Shown here: one piece after another, positions 1-7,761 of the stretch
How the letters are laid out: each line of letters starts with the position of its first letter
Position numbering within the stretch: the stretch's first letter is position 1
Assembly: GCA_018896985.1 (NCBI GenBank)
Contig: JAHILQ010000254.1
Span: 1-15,355 of the forward strand
DNA: 15,355 nt
Direction of reading: 5' to 3'
Source of the DNA: Nitrospinota bacterium
Lineage (GTDB): Bacteria; Nitrospirota; Thermodesulfovibrionia; Thermodesulfovibrionales; UBA1546
Made by a program: the position numbers and the translations under genes
The notes under the pieces: model-generated
Told to the model about the DNA's origin: nothing
Database searches by the model: none
What the model saw: only the letters and a program-made list of their open reading frames with translations

Positions 1-35
1 GGAAACTTTACGGGTTGGATGAGAAAGAGGAGTAA
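1..35 (+). CDS. C-terminal end of an unidentified gene (partial)
   Basis: The frame beginning at base 3 reads KLYGLDEKEE and stops at TAA 33-35. This acidic, charged ending is plausible as the C-terminus of a plus-strand gene running in from the left, converging on the dGTPase-like gene whose stop lies 2 nt away. Only ten codons are visible, so no function can be given and the call may be chance. Confidence 0.3.
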   Translation, partial: KLYGLDEKEE

Positions 36-37
36 GG

Positions 38-1096
38 CTAAACCACTGTCCACTGCTGGGGCAGGAACAGGCGTTCGTAGGTCATCATCGCAAACCTGTC
101 AGTCATCCCTGCGACAAAGTCACAAACCATCCTGTGTTTGTCGTTGCGACTCGCAGCCGAGTTCAGTTTCTTCTCAGCAGGAATATCCTTAAAGACCTCT
201 TCAATATGTTCAAGGTAATACTCGTATAAATCCCCCAGTATCTTTTTTGCCTTCCTGAACTCTACTTTTGTAGTATCGCTCTCATACACACGCTCATAAA
301 GAAAATCTCTCAGCATATACGTTGCTGATGACACCTCAGAACTCATAGAGAGCTTTTCAAGGTCTGTTTCGAGGGATTGATATATGAAGTCCTTTACCAT
401 TTTGTCTATTCTCCCTGAATGTGTATCACCGAGAATATTGACAATCTTTTTGGGTATGTCGGTTCTTTTTATAACCCCTGCCCTTATCGCATCGTCAAGG
501 TCGTGGTTGACATAGGCAATGATATCCGAGACGCGCACCACCTGCCCTTCCAATGTCTCTGCCCTGTCTGCCTTTGTTTCAGGAATAATCATTCCCTTGC
601 CTTTTGAATGTTTTACAATGCCGTTCCTTACCTCGTAAGTGAGATTCAGTCCCTTCCCGTTCTGCTCAAGAAAATCCACAACCCTCAGGCTCTGTTTATA
701 ATGGTCAAAGCCTTCGGGATGTATTTCCCTCAGTATTGCCTCGCCTGCATGTCCAAACGGCGTGTGCCCGAGGTCGTGGCCGAGCGCAATCGCCTCTGTT
801 AAATCTTCGTTTAATCTCAATGCGCGTGAAATAGTCCTTGCAATCTGCGACACCTCAAGGACATGGGTGAGACGTGTTCTATAGTGGTCGCCCTTTGGCG
901 CAAGGAATACCTGTGTCTTGTGTTTTAATCTTCTGAATGCCTTTGAATGGATAATCCTGTCCCTATCACGCTGAAAGCATGTCCTTATCTCGCCCTCTTT
1001 TTCAGGCTTCATCCTGCCTTTGCTGTTTGCGCTAAGACATGCCTTTGGGTGAAGGGTCTTTCTTTCAATCTCCTCTGTCTGCTCACGAATGGTCAT
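38..1096 (-). CDS. dgt: dGTPase-like HD-domain deoxynucleotide triphosphohydrolase
   Basis: Predicted cytoplasmic metal-dependent phosphohydrolase; the family hydrolyses dGTP or other dNTPs to the deoxynucleoside and triphosphate. The 352-residue length fits the shorter dGTPase-like subfamily rather than the roughly 500-residue E. coli Dgt. Visible landmarks are the entry motif RDRDRIIHSKAFRRLKHKTQ (residues 43-62), first metal ligand H78 in RLTH, the HD pair H107/D108 in GHDLGHTPFGH, and a probable fourth ligand D191 in VRVSDIIAYVNHDLDDA. The ATG lies only 3 nt after the phosphofructokinase stop, so the two are very likely co-transcribed and translationally coupled; no separate strong ribosome site is needed. 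Family assignment is firm; nucleotide preference cannot be read from the sequence. Confidence 0.93.
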   Translation of the reverse strand: MTIREQTEEIERKTLHPKACLSANSKGRMKPEKEGEIRTCFQRDRDRIIHSKAFRRLKHKTQVFLAPKGDHYRTRLTHVLEVSQIARTISRALRLNEDLTEAIALGHDLGHTPFGHAGEAILREIHPEGFDHYKQSLRVVDFLEQNGKGLNLTYEVRNGIVKHSKGKGMIIPETKADRAETLEGQVVRVSDIIAYVNHDLDDAIRAGVIKRTDIPKKIVNILGDTHSGRIDKMVKDFIYQSLETDLEKLSMSSEVSSATYMLRDFLYERVYESDTTKVEFRKAKKILGDLYEYYLEHIEEVFKDIPAEKKLNSAASRNDKHRMVCDFVAGMTDRFAMMTYERLFLPQQWTVV

Positions 1097-1099
1097 AGT

Positions 1100-2335
1100 T
1101 CACACAATATACAAAAACCTCTTCTTGAACTCCTTCACTCTCATATTCGCCGAGGCTGCTATTTTTCTGATATTCTCAGTCTTGAAATCTTCCTTCTCCA
1201 GTCTCATCATATATTCCCTTCCGACAAGATACGGCTCAGCGGTTATGTCAACATATCTCATCTTTGGCTTCCCTGTCTCAGGCTCAAACATTTCGCAGAA
1301 AGGCACTGACTTAAGTTTGCCTTCATAAAAAACTACCATGGAGCCTGTGCCTCCCATCAAAAGAAATTTCACAGCCCCGTATCCGAGGTTCCTTGTATAT
1401 TCAGCATCAAACGGAATCGGGTTTGCAGCCCTAAGTTCATACCCTATGTTTTTATCAACAATTGTGACTTTTATGCCCCGGCTTTCAAGGCTCTTATTCA
1501 CAAGCATCTTCATCACCCTTCCAAGCTGAATCTCGGAGAGCCTTACCCTGCCTGTCTCATCCTTCTCAACACATTCATGCCTCAGAAGCTCTTCAGGGTC
1601 AAACTTGTTTGCGATCCCCTCTGCAAGAATGGCAACACCGTAATCCTTGCCTATTGAAAGCCTTTTGATGATAGAGCCTTCAAGCATGTCAGCAACTTTT
1701 TTAAATGAAAGCTTTTCTTCCTTAAATTCCTCGGGGATTAACGTGACTGTTGCTCCTGCTGCCTTCCCTATGCCGAGCGCAAGATGTCCGGTATACCTGC
1801 CCATCGTTGTCACAAAATACCACCTTCCGGCTGCCCGCGCATCTTCAAGAATATTCTCTACGAGTTCAACCCCCCAGTGCCTTGCAGTTTCATAACCGAA
1901 TGTCGGCATTCCGCCGGGCATAGGCAGGTCATTGTCTATTGTCTTTGGAACATGGACAACTGCAATGCTCCCTTTCGCCTCTTTTTCTATCCACCTTGCC
2001 ATATAGAGAGTTCCCTCTCCGCCGATTGTAATAAGATACCTTGTCTTGAGTGATTTCAAAGTTGACATAAGAACTCTGAAACGTTCTTTCACCCTCTCGG
2101 GAAAATCTCTTGATGTTCTCAGAATTGAACCGCCTGTGATGTGGATCTTGCTTACATTATCAAAGGTAAGTTCTAAAGCCTTCTTCTTATCTCCTGCAAA
2201 AAGGCTCTTGAATCCTCCGACTATGCCTATCACCTTCTTGCCCTTTTTTATAGCCTCAATAGACGCAGCGCTGATAACGCTGTTAATGCCCGGTGCAGGC
2301 CCTCCTCCGACAACTATTGCAATTGTTTCTTTCAT
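1100..2335 (-). CDS. pfk: 6-phosphofructokinase, group III-like with mixed ATP/PPi signature
   Basis: Phosphorylates fructose 6-phosphate to fructose 1,6-bisphosphate in glycolysis. The 411-residue chain has the PFK motifs in order: phosphate loop GGGPAPGIN (10-18), GGEGT (105-109), catalytic PKTIDNDL (130-137, D134 as base) and TMGRYTG (177-183). At the two positions that separate donors in this family (E. coli 104 and 124) it has Gly108 and Lys131. ATP enzymes usually have Gly/Gly and pyrophosphate enzymes Asp/Lys. The Gly/Lys combination is known from ATP-using members of the PPi-like clade such as trypanosomatid enzymes, so ATP use is a reasonable inference but not proved. ATG start with GGAG about 8 nt upstream. 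First gene of a two-gene unit with the dGTPase-like gene. An aldolase for its product lies at 3569-4930 in a separate unit. Confidence 0.92.
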   Translation of the reverse strand: MKETIAIVVGGGPAPGINSVISAASIEAIKKGKKVIGIVGGFKSLFAGDKKKALELTFDNVSKIHITGGSILRTSRDFPERVKERFRVLMSTLKSLKTRYLITIGGEGTLYMARWIEKEAKGSIAVVHVPKTIDNDLPMPGGMPTFGYETARHWGVELVENILEDARAAGRWYFVTTMGRYTGHLALGIGKAAGATVTLIPEEFKEEKLSFKKVADMLEGSIIKRLSIGKDYGVAILAEGIANKFDPEELLRHECVEKDETGRVRLSEIQLGRVMKMLVNKSLESRGIKVTIVDKNIGYELRAANPIPFDAEYTRNLGYGAVKFLLMGGTGSMVVFYEGKLKSVPFCEMFEPETGKPKMRYVDITAEPYLVGREYMMRLEKEDFKTENIRKIAASANMRVKEFKKRFLYIV

Positions 2336-2702
2336 CTTAAGCTCCAGATTGAGTTTATTTTACAACTACGAAAATTCTAACATAAAGGTAGCATTGATTG
2401 AATGAAAAAAGTTTAGTTTTTTATGCTTGGGTTCTTCTCAGGAAGTCCAGACAGAGGTTCAGAGTTCTAACATCAGCCTCTTTCAGAATGGATTCAATGG
2501 CTTTTTTAATTCAGCCTTGCAGGCTCAAGGACTTCGAAAAGATTTTAGACGCCCTTTTAACGGACATGTATCTTGCTGAATTTATGGGGAAATTCCTAAT
2601 GGACGCATTCAGCAGAGACTGTGGGGTATTAAAAACTTGAATAAAACCGTTTTTTATGTAAAAATAAAACTAACAAATCTCATGGGAGGTGAATACTGAG
2701 CT
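2336..2702. other. Intergenic stretch without a convincing gene
   Basis: This 367-bp divergent region between pfk (minus) and menG (plus) must hold both promoters. I see no strong sigma-70 pair. An 80-codon open frame at 2398-2640 starts with TTG, has no ribosome site and resembles no family I know. The menG ribosome site GGGAGGTG is at 2684-2691. Confidence 0.5.
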
Positions 2703-3416
2703 ATGGAAATCATGTCACAGCGCAATAGAGATACTTTCGTACAAGAGATATTTGCATCTATAGCAACAGACATTGATTTTTTGAGCTCATTTTTCAGTTT
2801 TGGCCTTGACCAGAGATGGAGAAAAAAACTCGTTTCCCTTCTGGAGTTACGTGGAAGAGAGAAGGTTCTGGATGTCTGTACGGGTACCGGTAAATTAGCG
2901 TTCTTACTCTCTAAGAAAGTCGGGAAGGAGGGATCGGTCTCCGGTGTTGACTTCAGTAAAGAAATGCTCGGCGAAGCAGAAAAGAAGCTCAATTCCAGGT
3001 CATCCAACATCAGTTTCGCCTTATCTGATGCAAAAGATCTTAACTTTTCTGATAATTCCTTCGATGCGGTGACAGTTGCCTTCGGTATGAGGAATATTAC
3101 CGATACAGCCGCTGCCTTGCGTGAAGCATACAGGGTCCTTAAGCCCGGGGGGAGATTCTGCTGTCTTGAACTCACACCTCCAACGGACCGTCGGGTTAAA
3201 CCGCTCTATACAGTATATTGTTTCAAGGTCATGCCTTTCATCGCAATGAAGGTCCTCAAGACAGATGTACCGTTTAATTATCTGCCCAGGTCAATTAAAT
3301 CATTCCCAGCTTCTGACGAATTCAAACGCATTTTGGAGACCTGCGGGTTCAGTGAGGTAACTGTTCATTCAATAACATTCGGCATTGCTACGATTTTTGA
3401 AGCCCGAAAAGGCTGA
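2703..3416 (+). CDS. menG: UbiE/COQ5-family quinone C-methyltransferase (MenG-like)
   Basis: SAM-dependent methyltransferase expected to methylate demethylmenaquinone (or the ubiquinone precursor) in the last steps of quinone synthesis. The 237 residues match the family length. Features: N-terminal FSFGLDQRWRKK (31-42), SAM motif I VLDVCTGTGK (55-64), acidic residue D83 ending strand 2 in GVDFS, the family signature AFGMRNITD (126-134), VLKPGGRF (145-152), and the C-terminal YLPRSIKSFP (193-202). The ribosome site GGAGG at 2685-2689 is 13 nt before the ATG at 2703 and 22 nt before a second in-frame ATG at 2712; the first is preferred. It stands alone as a plus-strand gene; no other menaquinone gene is in the window, so menaquinone rather than ubiquinone is inferred only from the suggested lineage. 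Confidence 0.9.
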   Translation: MEIMSQRNRDTFVQEIFASIATDIDFLSSFFSFGLDQRWRKKLVSLLELRGREKVLDVCTGTGKLAFLLSKKVGKEGSVSGVDFSKEMLGEAEKKLNSRSSNISFALSDAKDLNFSDNSFDAVTVAFGMRNITDTAAALREAYRVLKPGGRFCCLELTPPTDRRVKPLYTVYCFKVMPFIAMKVLKTDVPFNYLPRSIKSFPASDEFKRILETCGFSEVTVHSITFGIATIFEARKG

Positions 3417-3433
3417 GTCAGTGCCACTGTGCA

Positions 3434-3461
3434 AAGGCAGGACTTTCTGAGTCTCTGCCTT
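3434..3461 (+). terminator. Stem-loop after menG, possible terminator
   Basis: AAGGCAG (3434-3440) pairs with CTGCCTT (3455-3461), and the stem continues inside as GACT/AGTC with one bulged base. It starts 18 nt after the menG stop. The tail is only moderately T-rich (TTTTAGTTT about 6 nt later), so termination is plausible rather than certain. Confidence 0.4.
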
Positions 3462-3498
3462 ACCTGCTTTTAGTTTCCGTCCCCTTTTTTTCTCGGAG

Positions 3499-3527
3499 TC
3501 CCGATTTTATCCCGATGAAAATCGGGA
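3499..3527. repeat. 10-bp hairpin between convergent genes
   Basis: TCCCGATTTT (3499-3508) and AAAATCGGGA (3518-3527) form a perfect 10-bp stem with a 9-nt loop that repeats part of the stem (TCCCGATG). CTCG at 3492-3495 and CGAG at 3535-3538 could extend it. No T-tract follows on the minus strand. It resembles half of the TCATTC-type palindromic repeats found elsewhere in this window. Confidence 0.5.
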
Positions 3528-3568
3528 GAATGAGCGAGGATACCATGCCCTTCCTAATTTATATATCC

Positions 3569-4930
3569 TCATAGCTCTTTCTGTAAAGACTCTGGAATCT
3601 CTTTCTTTACATTCACAGGCTTTACCGTCCTTTTGACAATATCCTGTGTATTGCCGACTTTCAGCTTGTCAAATAGAAGTCCGAACCTGTCCTCAAGCTC
3701 TTTCATTATCGGACTCTTTATATCTGACGGCAAGTCCCACCACTTTTTCTTTAAAGGACCGAAACCTTTTTTCCTTGTGCTGTACATAAACTGCTCTTCT
3801 GTCTGCCCTTCTTTCCATTCCTTTGCGTATTCTGTCTTTATAAACTGATAGACTTCATTCCTGAATTCTGAAGGCAAGGCATTGCAGTCATACATGATAT
3901 TCTGAAATCCTGTCGCAAGATGCACCTCTGATGTGCCTGTTTCAGGGAACATGTGAAATGCCTCTTCAGGGAGTGTTGATGCTCCATGCTGAACGCAACC
4001 TGAAAGATTGTATTCTTTCCTTGCCATATCAGACAGCGTTCGCAGAGTGTCAAAATCAATCTTTACCTTTGCGAGCGTGCCGTCAGGAAGCACAACTCCT
4101 CCATGGGCTGTGCCTGTCTGCACACTGAGCTTGCTCAATCCCTTGCCTGCCTTAAATGTTTCCTTAAATCCTTCAAGATACGTCCTGAGTTCATCAGGGT
4201 TGCTGTTCTTTCCTCCTATCTCTCCTATCTCTCCTCCGATTGAAATATCAAAACCCTTTGGCTGAATTCCCCTGATATATGCCCCGAGCTCTGCTGTTTT
4301 TTCAAAATTCGGCATCTGCTGTTCTTTGGTCGTCGGCATTTCAAGGTCTACAAGCGTGGAAGAGTCAATATCAATGTTATAAAATTCCGCTTCTATCGCC
4401 TCTTTTATCAAGCCTTTTACATAGTCTGTTTCAGGTTTCGGGTCAGCAAGATAGTTTTTTCTTACAAGCTGGAAATGGTCTCCCTGCACAAACACAGGCC
4501 CGCTGAATCCTTCCTTTACAGCAGCGGCAAGCACAACAGTGGAATATTCAAGCGGCCGCTGTTTTGTATAACCTATCTCTGAGCGAGCAATCTCAAATAT
4601 GACTGCGCCGACATTCATCTCGTTTGCCTTTCTGAATATTGCCTTTGCGGTGTCATAGGTAAGCCCCCTGATATTGATTGCAGGCACAGTAAACCCCGGA
4701 TAGCTTTTCCCCATTTCTTCATAGAGCCCCTGTATTGACGCAGGGACAGCGCCTGCTTCCTTTGCAGCCTCTTTTATTAAAAGAAAAAGCGCTATTTGCC
4801 TGTCCTTATCTTCTGTGAATACCGCTTCATATATAAGCTCATCCATTACTTTTTTCAGCCCTGCCTTATCTTTCAATTCCAGAATGCCATTGTTGACAGA
4901 TAGAATACCCTTCAGCTCTTTTATATCCAT
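3569..4930 (-). CDS. fba: Class II (zinc) fructose-bisphosphate aldolase family protein
   Basis: Predicted metal-dependent aldolase that reversibly cleaves fructose 1,6-bisphosphate to glyceraldehyde 3-phosphate and dihydroxyacetone phosphate. The barrel motifs are in order: QGDHFQL with the D151/H152 pair, GGEIGEIGG (232-240), zinc-ligand TAHGG (H276) and QHGAST (H315), matching LHTDH, EIG, HGxY and HGGS regions of characterised class II enzymes. At 453 residues it is about 100 longer than E. coli FbaA, with an extra N-terminal helical part (1-80) and a long C-terminal part (360-453), so it belongs to a divergent long subclass; a tagatose- or other ketose-bisphosphate substrate is possible. 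ATG is preceded by AGGAGG at good spacing. It is a single-gene unit facing menG; a palindrome lies 31-49 nt upstream of the start. Confidence 0.85.
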   Translation of the reverse strand: MDIKELKGILSVNNGILELKDKAGLKKVMDELIYEAVFTEDKDRQIALFLLIKEAAKEAGAVPASIQGLYEEMGKSYPGFTVPAINIRGLTYDTAKAIFRKANEMNVGAVIFEIARSEIGYTKQRPLEYSTVVLAAAVKEGFSGPVFVQGDHFQLVRKNYLADPKPETDYVKGLIKEAIEAEFYNIDIDSSTLVDLEMPTTKEQQMPNFEKTAELGAYIRGIQPKGFDISIGGEIGEIGGKNSNPDELRTYLEGFKETFKAGKGLSKLSVQTGTAHGGVVLPDGTLAKVKIDFDTLRTLSDMARKEYNLSGCVQHGASTLPEEAFHMFPETGTSEVHLATGFQNIMYDCNALPSEFRNEVYQFIKTEYAKEWKEGQTEEQFMYSTRKKGFGPLKKKWWDLPSDIKSPIMKELEDRFGLLFDKLKVGNTQDIVKRTVKPVNVKKEIPESLQKEL

Positions 4931-4960
4931 CTTATCCTCCTGTGGATTTATGAAATAAAT

Positions 4961-4979
4961 TATTAGCTAATATATTAGC
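4961..4979. promoter_or_regulatory. Overlapping palindromes upstream of fba, candidate operator
   Basis: TATTAGCTAATA (4961-4972) and GCTAATATATTAGC (4966-4979) are both perfect palindromes that share bases, and TATTAGC is directly repeated 12 bp apart. They lie 31-49 nt before the fba start codon, where a promoter or operator would sit; the minus strand offers TAATAT and TATATT as possible -10 boxes. Regulatory role is inferred from position only. Confidence 0.35.
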
Positions 4980-5034
4980 CCAAAAAATGCATCATTCTGG
5001 TTAAGTTCAGAAAATACATTACAGGAAAAGGTTT

Positions 5035-5065
5035 ACCCCGTTAGAAATCCATTTTCTAACTGGGT
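5035..5065 (-). terminator. Stem-loop directly after exeA, possible terminator
   Basis: GTTAGAAA (5040-5047) pairs with TTTCTAAC (5053-5060), and after one mismatch CCC (5036-5038) pairs with GGG (5062-5064). It abuts the exeA stop codon at 5066. On the minus strand it is followed by AAACCTTTTCC, a short T-run, so terminator function is plausible. Confidence 0.4.
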
Positions 5066-6604
5066 TTACTCCGGAACCAGTTTTGGCACACCCTCGGTAT
5101 TTGAAAGCATGACTGCTGTTTCCTCATCAAGTTCGCCTGTTTTCACAAGCCCTTCCCTTTCCTGAAATTTCATTAATGCCTGTTTTGTCCTCGGTTCTAA
5201 TTCCCCTGTTGCGGGATAATCGTACAGGCCGCGCGCCTTTAACTCCTGCTGGAGCAATAAAATCCTGTTATTGCCTCTATATCTGTCTTTGTAAAATACC
5301 ACTCCCTCTGTAACCATATTCTTGAATGTTTTTACCGGCAGGACATTCTTTCCTTCCCTTGGGTCTATGAGCATTGCATCATTTTCCACAACCCACCTGA
5401 GAACCACACACTTGTTTGTATTCCCATGCTTCATATAGAGGATAGACGGCATATTGAATTTTACCGCCTTATCAATGTCGCTGCCGAATTTATAGACAGA
5501 AAAACCTCTCTTCGCTATCTCCTTATCCGCCTCAGCGCTGCCTTTTAAATCCTTTTCTCCCCAGATGTTCAGGAGATTTAATGTGCAGGCTGCCTCAAAA
5601 AGTTCTTCATTGGAGACCTTATATATCCCATCGCTTATGAAAAAATCACCCTCTATCTTGACCCCCTTTAACATACTGCTTATCTTCTCAAAATAACTGT
5701 CTTCTCTGGATACATTGCCGTATGCAAGGATTACAATAAGAAGGAATATAAATACTCCAACCATTGCAGGCCTTAAAGAACCTATCCTCCCCTTGCTGTC
5801 AGGAGATCTCAAATCCCTTAGAGCCTTCCTTACCATGCCTGCATCAATATTAGTCTTGCCTTCTGAATAAGAAAACAGCAGTGTCCTGTCACACGCAAGG
5901 TTAATAAGCCTTGGGATACCGTGGCTGTATTTGTAAATATGTTTCATGCCTTTTGTAGGAAATATTATCACCCCGCCGCCTGCAATCCTCAGCCTGTGAT
6001 TTATGTATATAGTTGTATCATCGCGGCTTAACGGCTCGAGATGATATCTGACAGCGATTCTCTGGTCAAGCTGTTTCAGCGGCTCGCTTGCAACAATTCT
6101 CTTTAACTCAGGCTGGCCGACAAGAATCACCTGAAGCAGTTTCTTTGTGTCGGTCTCAAGGTTTGACAGAAGCCTGATAAACTCAAGGCTTTCAAGGCTC
6201 AATTCCTGCGCCTCGTCTATTATGAGGACTGCCTTTTCATTTTTTGAAAATGCGTCAAGAAGAAAATTATTCAGCGCCTCAAGATTGTCCTTCTCTGCAC
6301 TGTCTGCGGCGGTGACGCCAAAGTCATAGTTTATGAGCTTTAAAAGCTCAAGAGGGTCAACCTTAGGATTGATTATCAGAGAGGTATGAGTATCATGACC
6401 AAGGTTATTAAGGAGATACCTTATCAATGTCGTCTTTCCGGAGCCCACCTCTCCTGTGAGCATAACAAAACCTTTATTCTCTGATATGCCGAAATTCAGA
6501 TGAGCAATTGCTTCCTCGTAATTCTTGCTCATGTAGAGGAACTTCGGATTAGGCGTCACACCAAACGGCTCTTCCCTGAAACCGAAGAACTTGTTGTATA
6601 TCAA
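5066..6604 (-). CDS. exeA: ExeA/GspA-like AAA+ ATPase with peptidoglycan-binding domain
   Basis: Inner-membrane ATPase of the family that, with GspB/ExeB, helps secretin or pilus machinery pass the peptidoglycan. The 512 residues read: family start FFGFREEPFGVTPNPKFLY (6-24), Walker A GEVGSGKT (51-58), Walker B VLIIDEAQE (126-134), LVGQPEL (161-167), one membrane helix at about 281-295, a periplasmic segment (about 325-440) shaped like a C39-peptidase-like fold but apparently without its catalytic histidine (NKCVVL where GHxVVL is usual), and a C-terminal PG_binding_1 repeat (443-503). The start is TTG at 6602-6604, with GGAGG at 6612-6616 and a 7-nt gap; this TTG overlaps the TGA of the small gene upstream, so the two are coupled. 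No secretin gene is visible nearby. Confidence 0.88.
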   Translation of the reverse strand: MIYNKFFGFREEPFGVTPNPKFLYMSKNYEEAIAHLNFGISENKGFVMLTGEVGSGKTTLIRYLLNNLGHDTHTSLIINPKVDPLELLKLINYDFGVTAADSAEKDNLEALNNFLLDAFSKNEKAVLIIDEAQELSLESLEFIRLLSNLETDTKKLLQVILVGQPELKRIVASEPLKQLDQRIAVRYHLEPLSRDDTTIYINHRLRIAGGGVIIFPTKGMKHIYKYSHGIPRLINLACDRTLLFSYSEGKTNIDAGMVRKALRDLRSPDSKGRIGSLRPAMVGVFIFLLIVILAYGNVSREDSYFEKISSMLKGVKIEGDFFISDGIYKVSNEELFEAACTLNLLNIWGEKDLKGSAEADKEIAKRGFSVYKFGSDIDKAVKFNMPSILYMKHGNTNKCVVLRWVVENDAMLIDPREGKNVLPVKTFKNMVTEGVVFYKDRYRGNNRILLLQQELKARGLYDYPATGELEPRTKQALMKFQEREGLVKTGELDEETAVMLSNTEGVPKLVPE

Positions 6605-6759
6605 CCCTGCCCCTCCTTCTTTTTTTCTTCCTTCTCTTCCTCTGGCTTTTCTTTAATAGTTACATCTCTGGCAAAGTCAGTACACCGGAGATCTTTGCCT
6701 GATACTGAAAATTTTTTTTGGCATGTTTCCCGCCATGCACAGACTGCACATATATCCAT
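6601..6759 (-). CDS. 52-residue four-cysteine protein coupled to exeA
   Basis: A short gene identified by direct translation. It begins ATG at 6757-6759, preceded by GGGGAGG with ideal spacing, and ends TGA at 6601-6603 overlapping the TTG start of the ExeA-like ATPase. The product starts MDICAVCAWRETCQKKFSVS, with cysteines at 4, 7, 13 and 26 (C-x2-C-x5-C-x12-C), and ends in a lysine/glutamate-rich tail (residues 35-49) of low complexity. Four spaced cysteines suggest zinc or iron-sulfur binding; there is no signal peptide or membrane helix, so it is probably cytoplasmic. The strong ribosome site and exact stop-start overlap are good evidence that it is translated. Function unknown; the coupling suggests a role with, or regulation of, the ATPase. 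Confidence 0.75.
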   Translation of the reverse strand: MDICAVCAWRETCQKKFSVSGKDLRCTDFARDVTIKEKPEEEKEEKKKEGQG

Positions 6760-6779
6760 TATACCTCCCCTCTTTTTTC

Positions 6780-6847
6780 GTCATTCCGCACTTGATGCGG
6801 AATCCAGATTCCCTTTTTTCCTGGATTCCTGCTTTCGCACGAATGAC
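6780..6847. repeat. Cruciform-type palindromic repeat, copy 1
   Basis: GTCATTC at 6780-6786 and GAATGAC at 6841-6847 are the outer arms. Inside, ATTCCGCA (6783-6790) pairs with TGCGGAAT (6796-6803), and AATCCAG (6801-6807) pairs with CTGGATT (6821-6827). It lies between the nuclease-like gene and the small cysteine protein gene. Same family as 11630-11705 and 13669-13723; it recalls the widespread GTCATTCCCGC / GCGGGAATCC intergenic repeats. Confidence 0.8.
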
Positions 6848-6876
6848 ATAAAGCAAATCTTTATTATTTACAGCCT

Positions 6877-7725
6877 TTAAGCCCTCTCTTTTCTGCCTGC
6901 CCTGAAATGCCAGCTTAACACCTTTTCTATGTTACCTGCAACGCTGTCTTTAGAGTTTATTATAAAGGTTTTATTCCATATCTGGAAGAGTTCTTTTTCA
7001 ATCCTTGCAACAGGAGGTGGAGAGGTGAACCTTTTCTTCAGTTCTTCCTCAAACATCGGCACAATCTTATCTTTCATTCTCAGTTCCGTATCCATAAAAA
7101 ATACCGCTATTTCAGGGGACAGGTCAAATGTCCTGTCAAGAAAAGCCGCAACCTCGCTGTTATAAATCTGCCTCGGAGGAGAAGATTTCACCTCCATATA
7201 CAGGATTGACCCGTCAATCTTCGCAATGACGTCATAATCACCGCCGACCCTCGGCCTTTTAAATTTTACTCCCCATGCTGACTCAGCGGCAAATTCTCTT
7301 CTGAAGATTTCGCAAAGGAACCATTCAAGTGTCTCGCCAAAACTCTTTATCGGCCTTTTTATCAGCCTGAAGCCATCGCCTGCCGGTTCAACCACCTTCA
7401 CAGAAAGAAGAAAATCAACATAGGCATCCGTCACATCGGATGTCGCATATCTTGTGACCTGCTCTTTCGTAAAATATTCTTGATGCTTTATCACGTCTCT
7501 GATAAAGAGGCGGAAAGAGTATTTTTTCAGCATTTCATAAAAATCATCAAGGAATCTCTTCGCAGGAAGCACAAGGTCTTCTGAGGGTTCTTTTTTGTAT
7601 ATTCGGAATCCGCGGCGTTTGAGAAGCGCCTCAAGTGACGGCGTAAGTTCGGAAAGTGTCTTCCTCAGCCTTTTTATTTCAGCGCGCAATAACCGGCTCT
7701 TATTGTTGTCTTCATCTTCAGCCAT
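6877..7725 (-). CDS. PD-(D/E)XK nuclease-like protein with N-terminal helical/winged-helix part
   Basis: I do not recognise a named family for this 282-residue soluble protein. The C-terminal half carries a restriction-endonuclease-type core: helix residue E132 in FGETLEWF, D165 in GGDYDVIAKI, and E178-V-K180 in LYMEVKSS, giving the D...ExK pattern. The N-terminal part has a basic helix (about 10-40) and a region at 60-120 (FTKEQVTRY...VDFLLSVKVVEPAGDGFRLI) that looks like a winged helix. It follows the large restriction-modification gene by 36 nt on the same strand with no good ribosome site, so co-expression is likely. A DNA-cleaving or DNA-repair role, perhaps as an accessory to the restriction enzyme, is inference from fold motifs and position. 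Confidence 0.7.
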   Translation of the reverse strand: MAEDEDNNKSRLLRAEIKRLRKTLSELTPSLEALLKRRGFRIYKKEPSEDLVLPAKRFLDDFYEMLKKYSFRLFIRDVIKHQEYFTKEQVTRYATSDVTDAYVDFLLSVKVVEPAGDGFRLIKRPIKSFGETLEWFLCEIFRREFAAESAWGVKFKRPRVGGDYDVIAKIDGSILYMEVKSSPPRQIYNSEVAAFLDRTFDLSPEIAVFFMDTELRMKDKIVPMFEEELKKRFTSPPPVARIEKELFQIWNKTFIINSKDSVAGNIEKVLSWHFRAGRKERA

Positions 7726-7761
7726 AAATCAGAATAGTGTAAGTTTCGTTATAATATACGC

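Noticed and set aside
2398..2640. 80-codon open frame between pfk and menG
   Set aside because: TTG start, no ribosome site, no recognisable motif, and odd composition (many F, L, R); it occupies a promoter-bearing gap.
2654..3175. 173-codon minus-strand frame opposite menG
   Set aside because: Serine- and leucine-rich shadow of a gene with clear methyltransferase motifs on the other strand.
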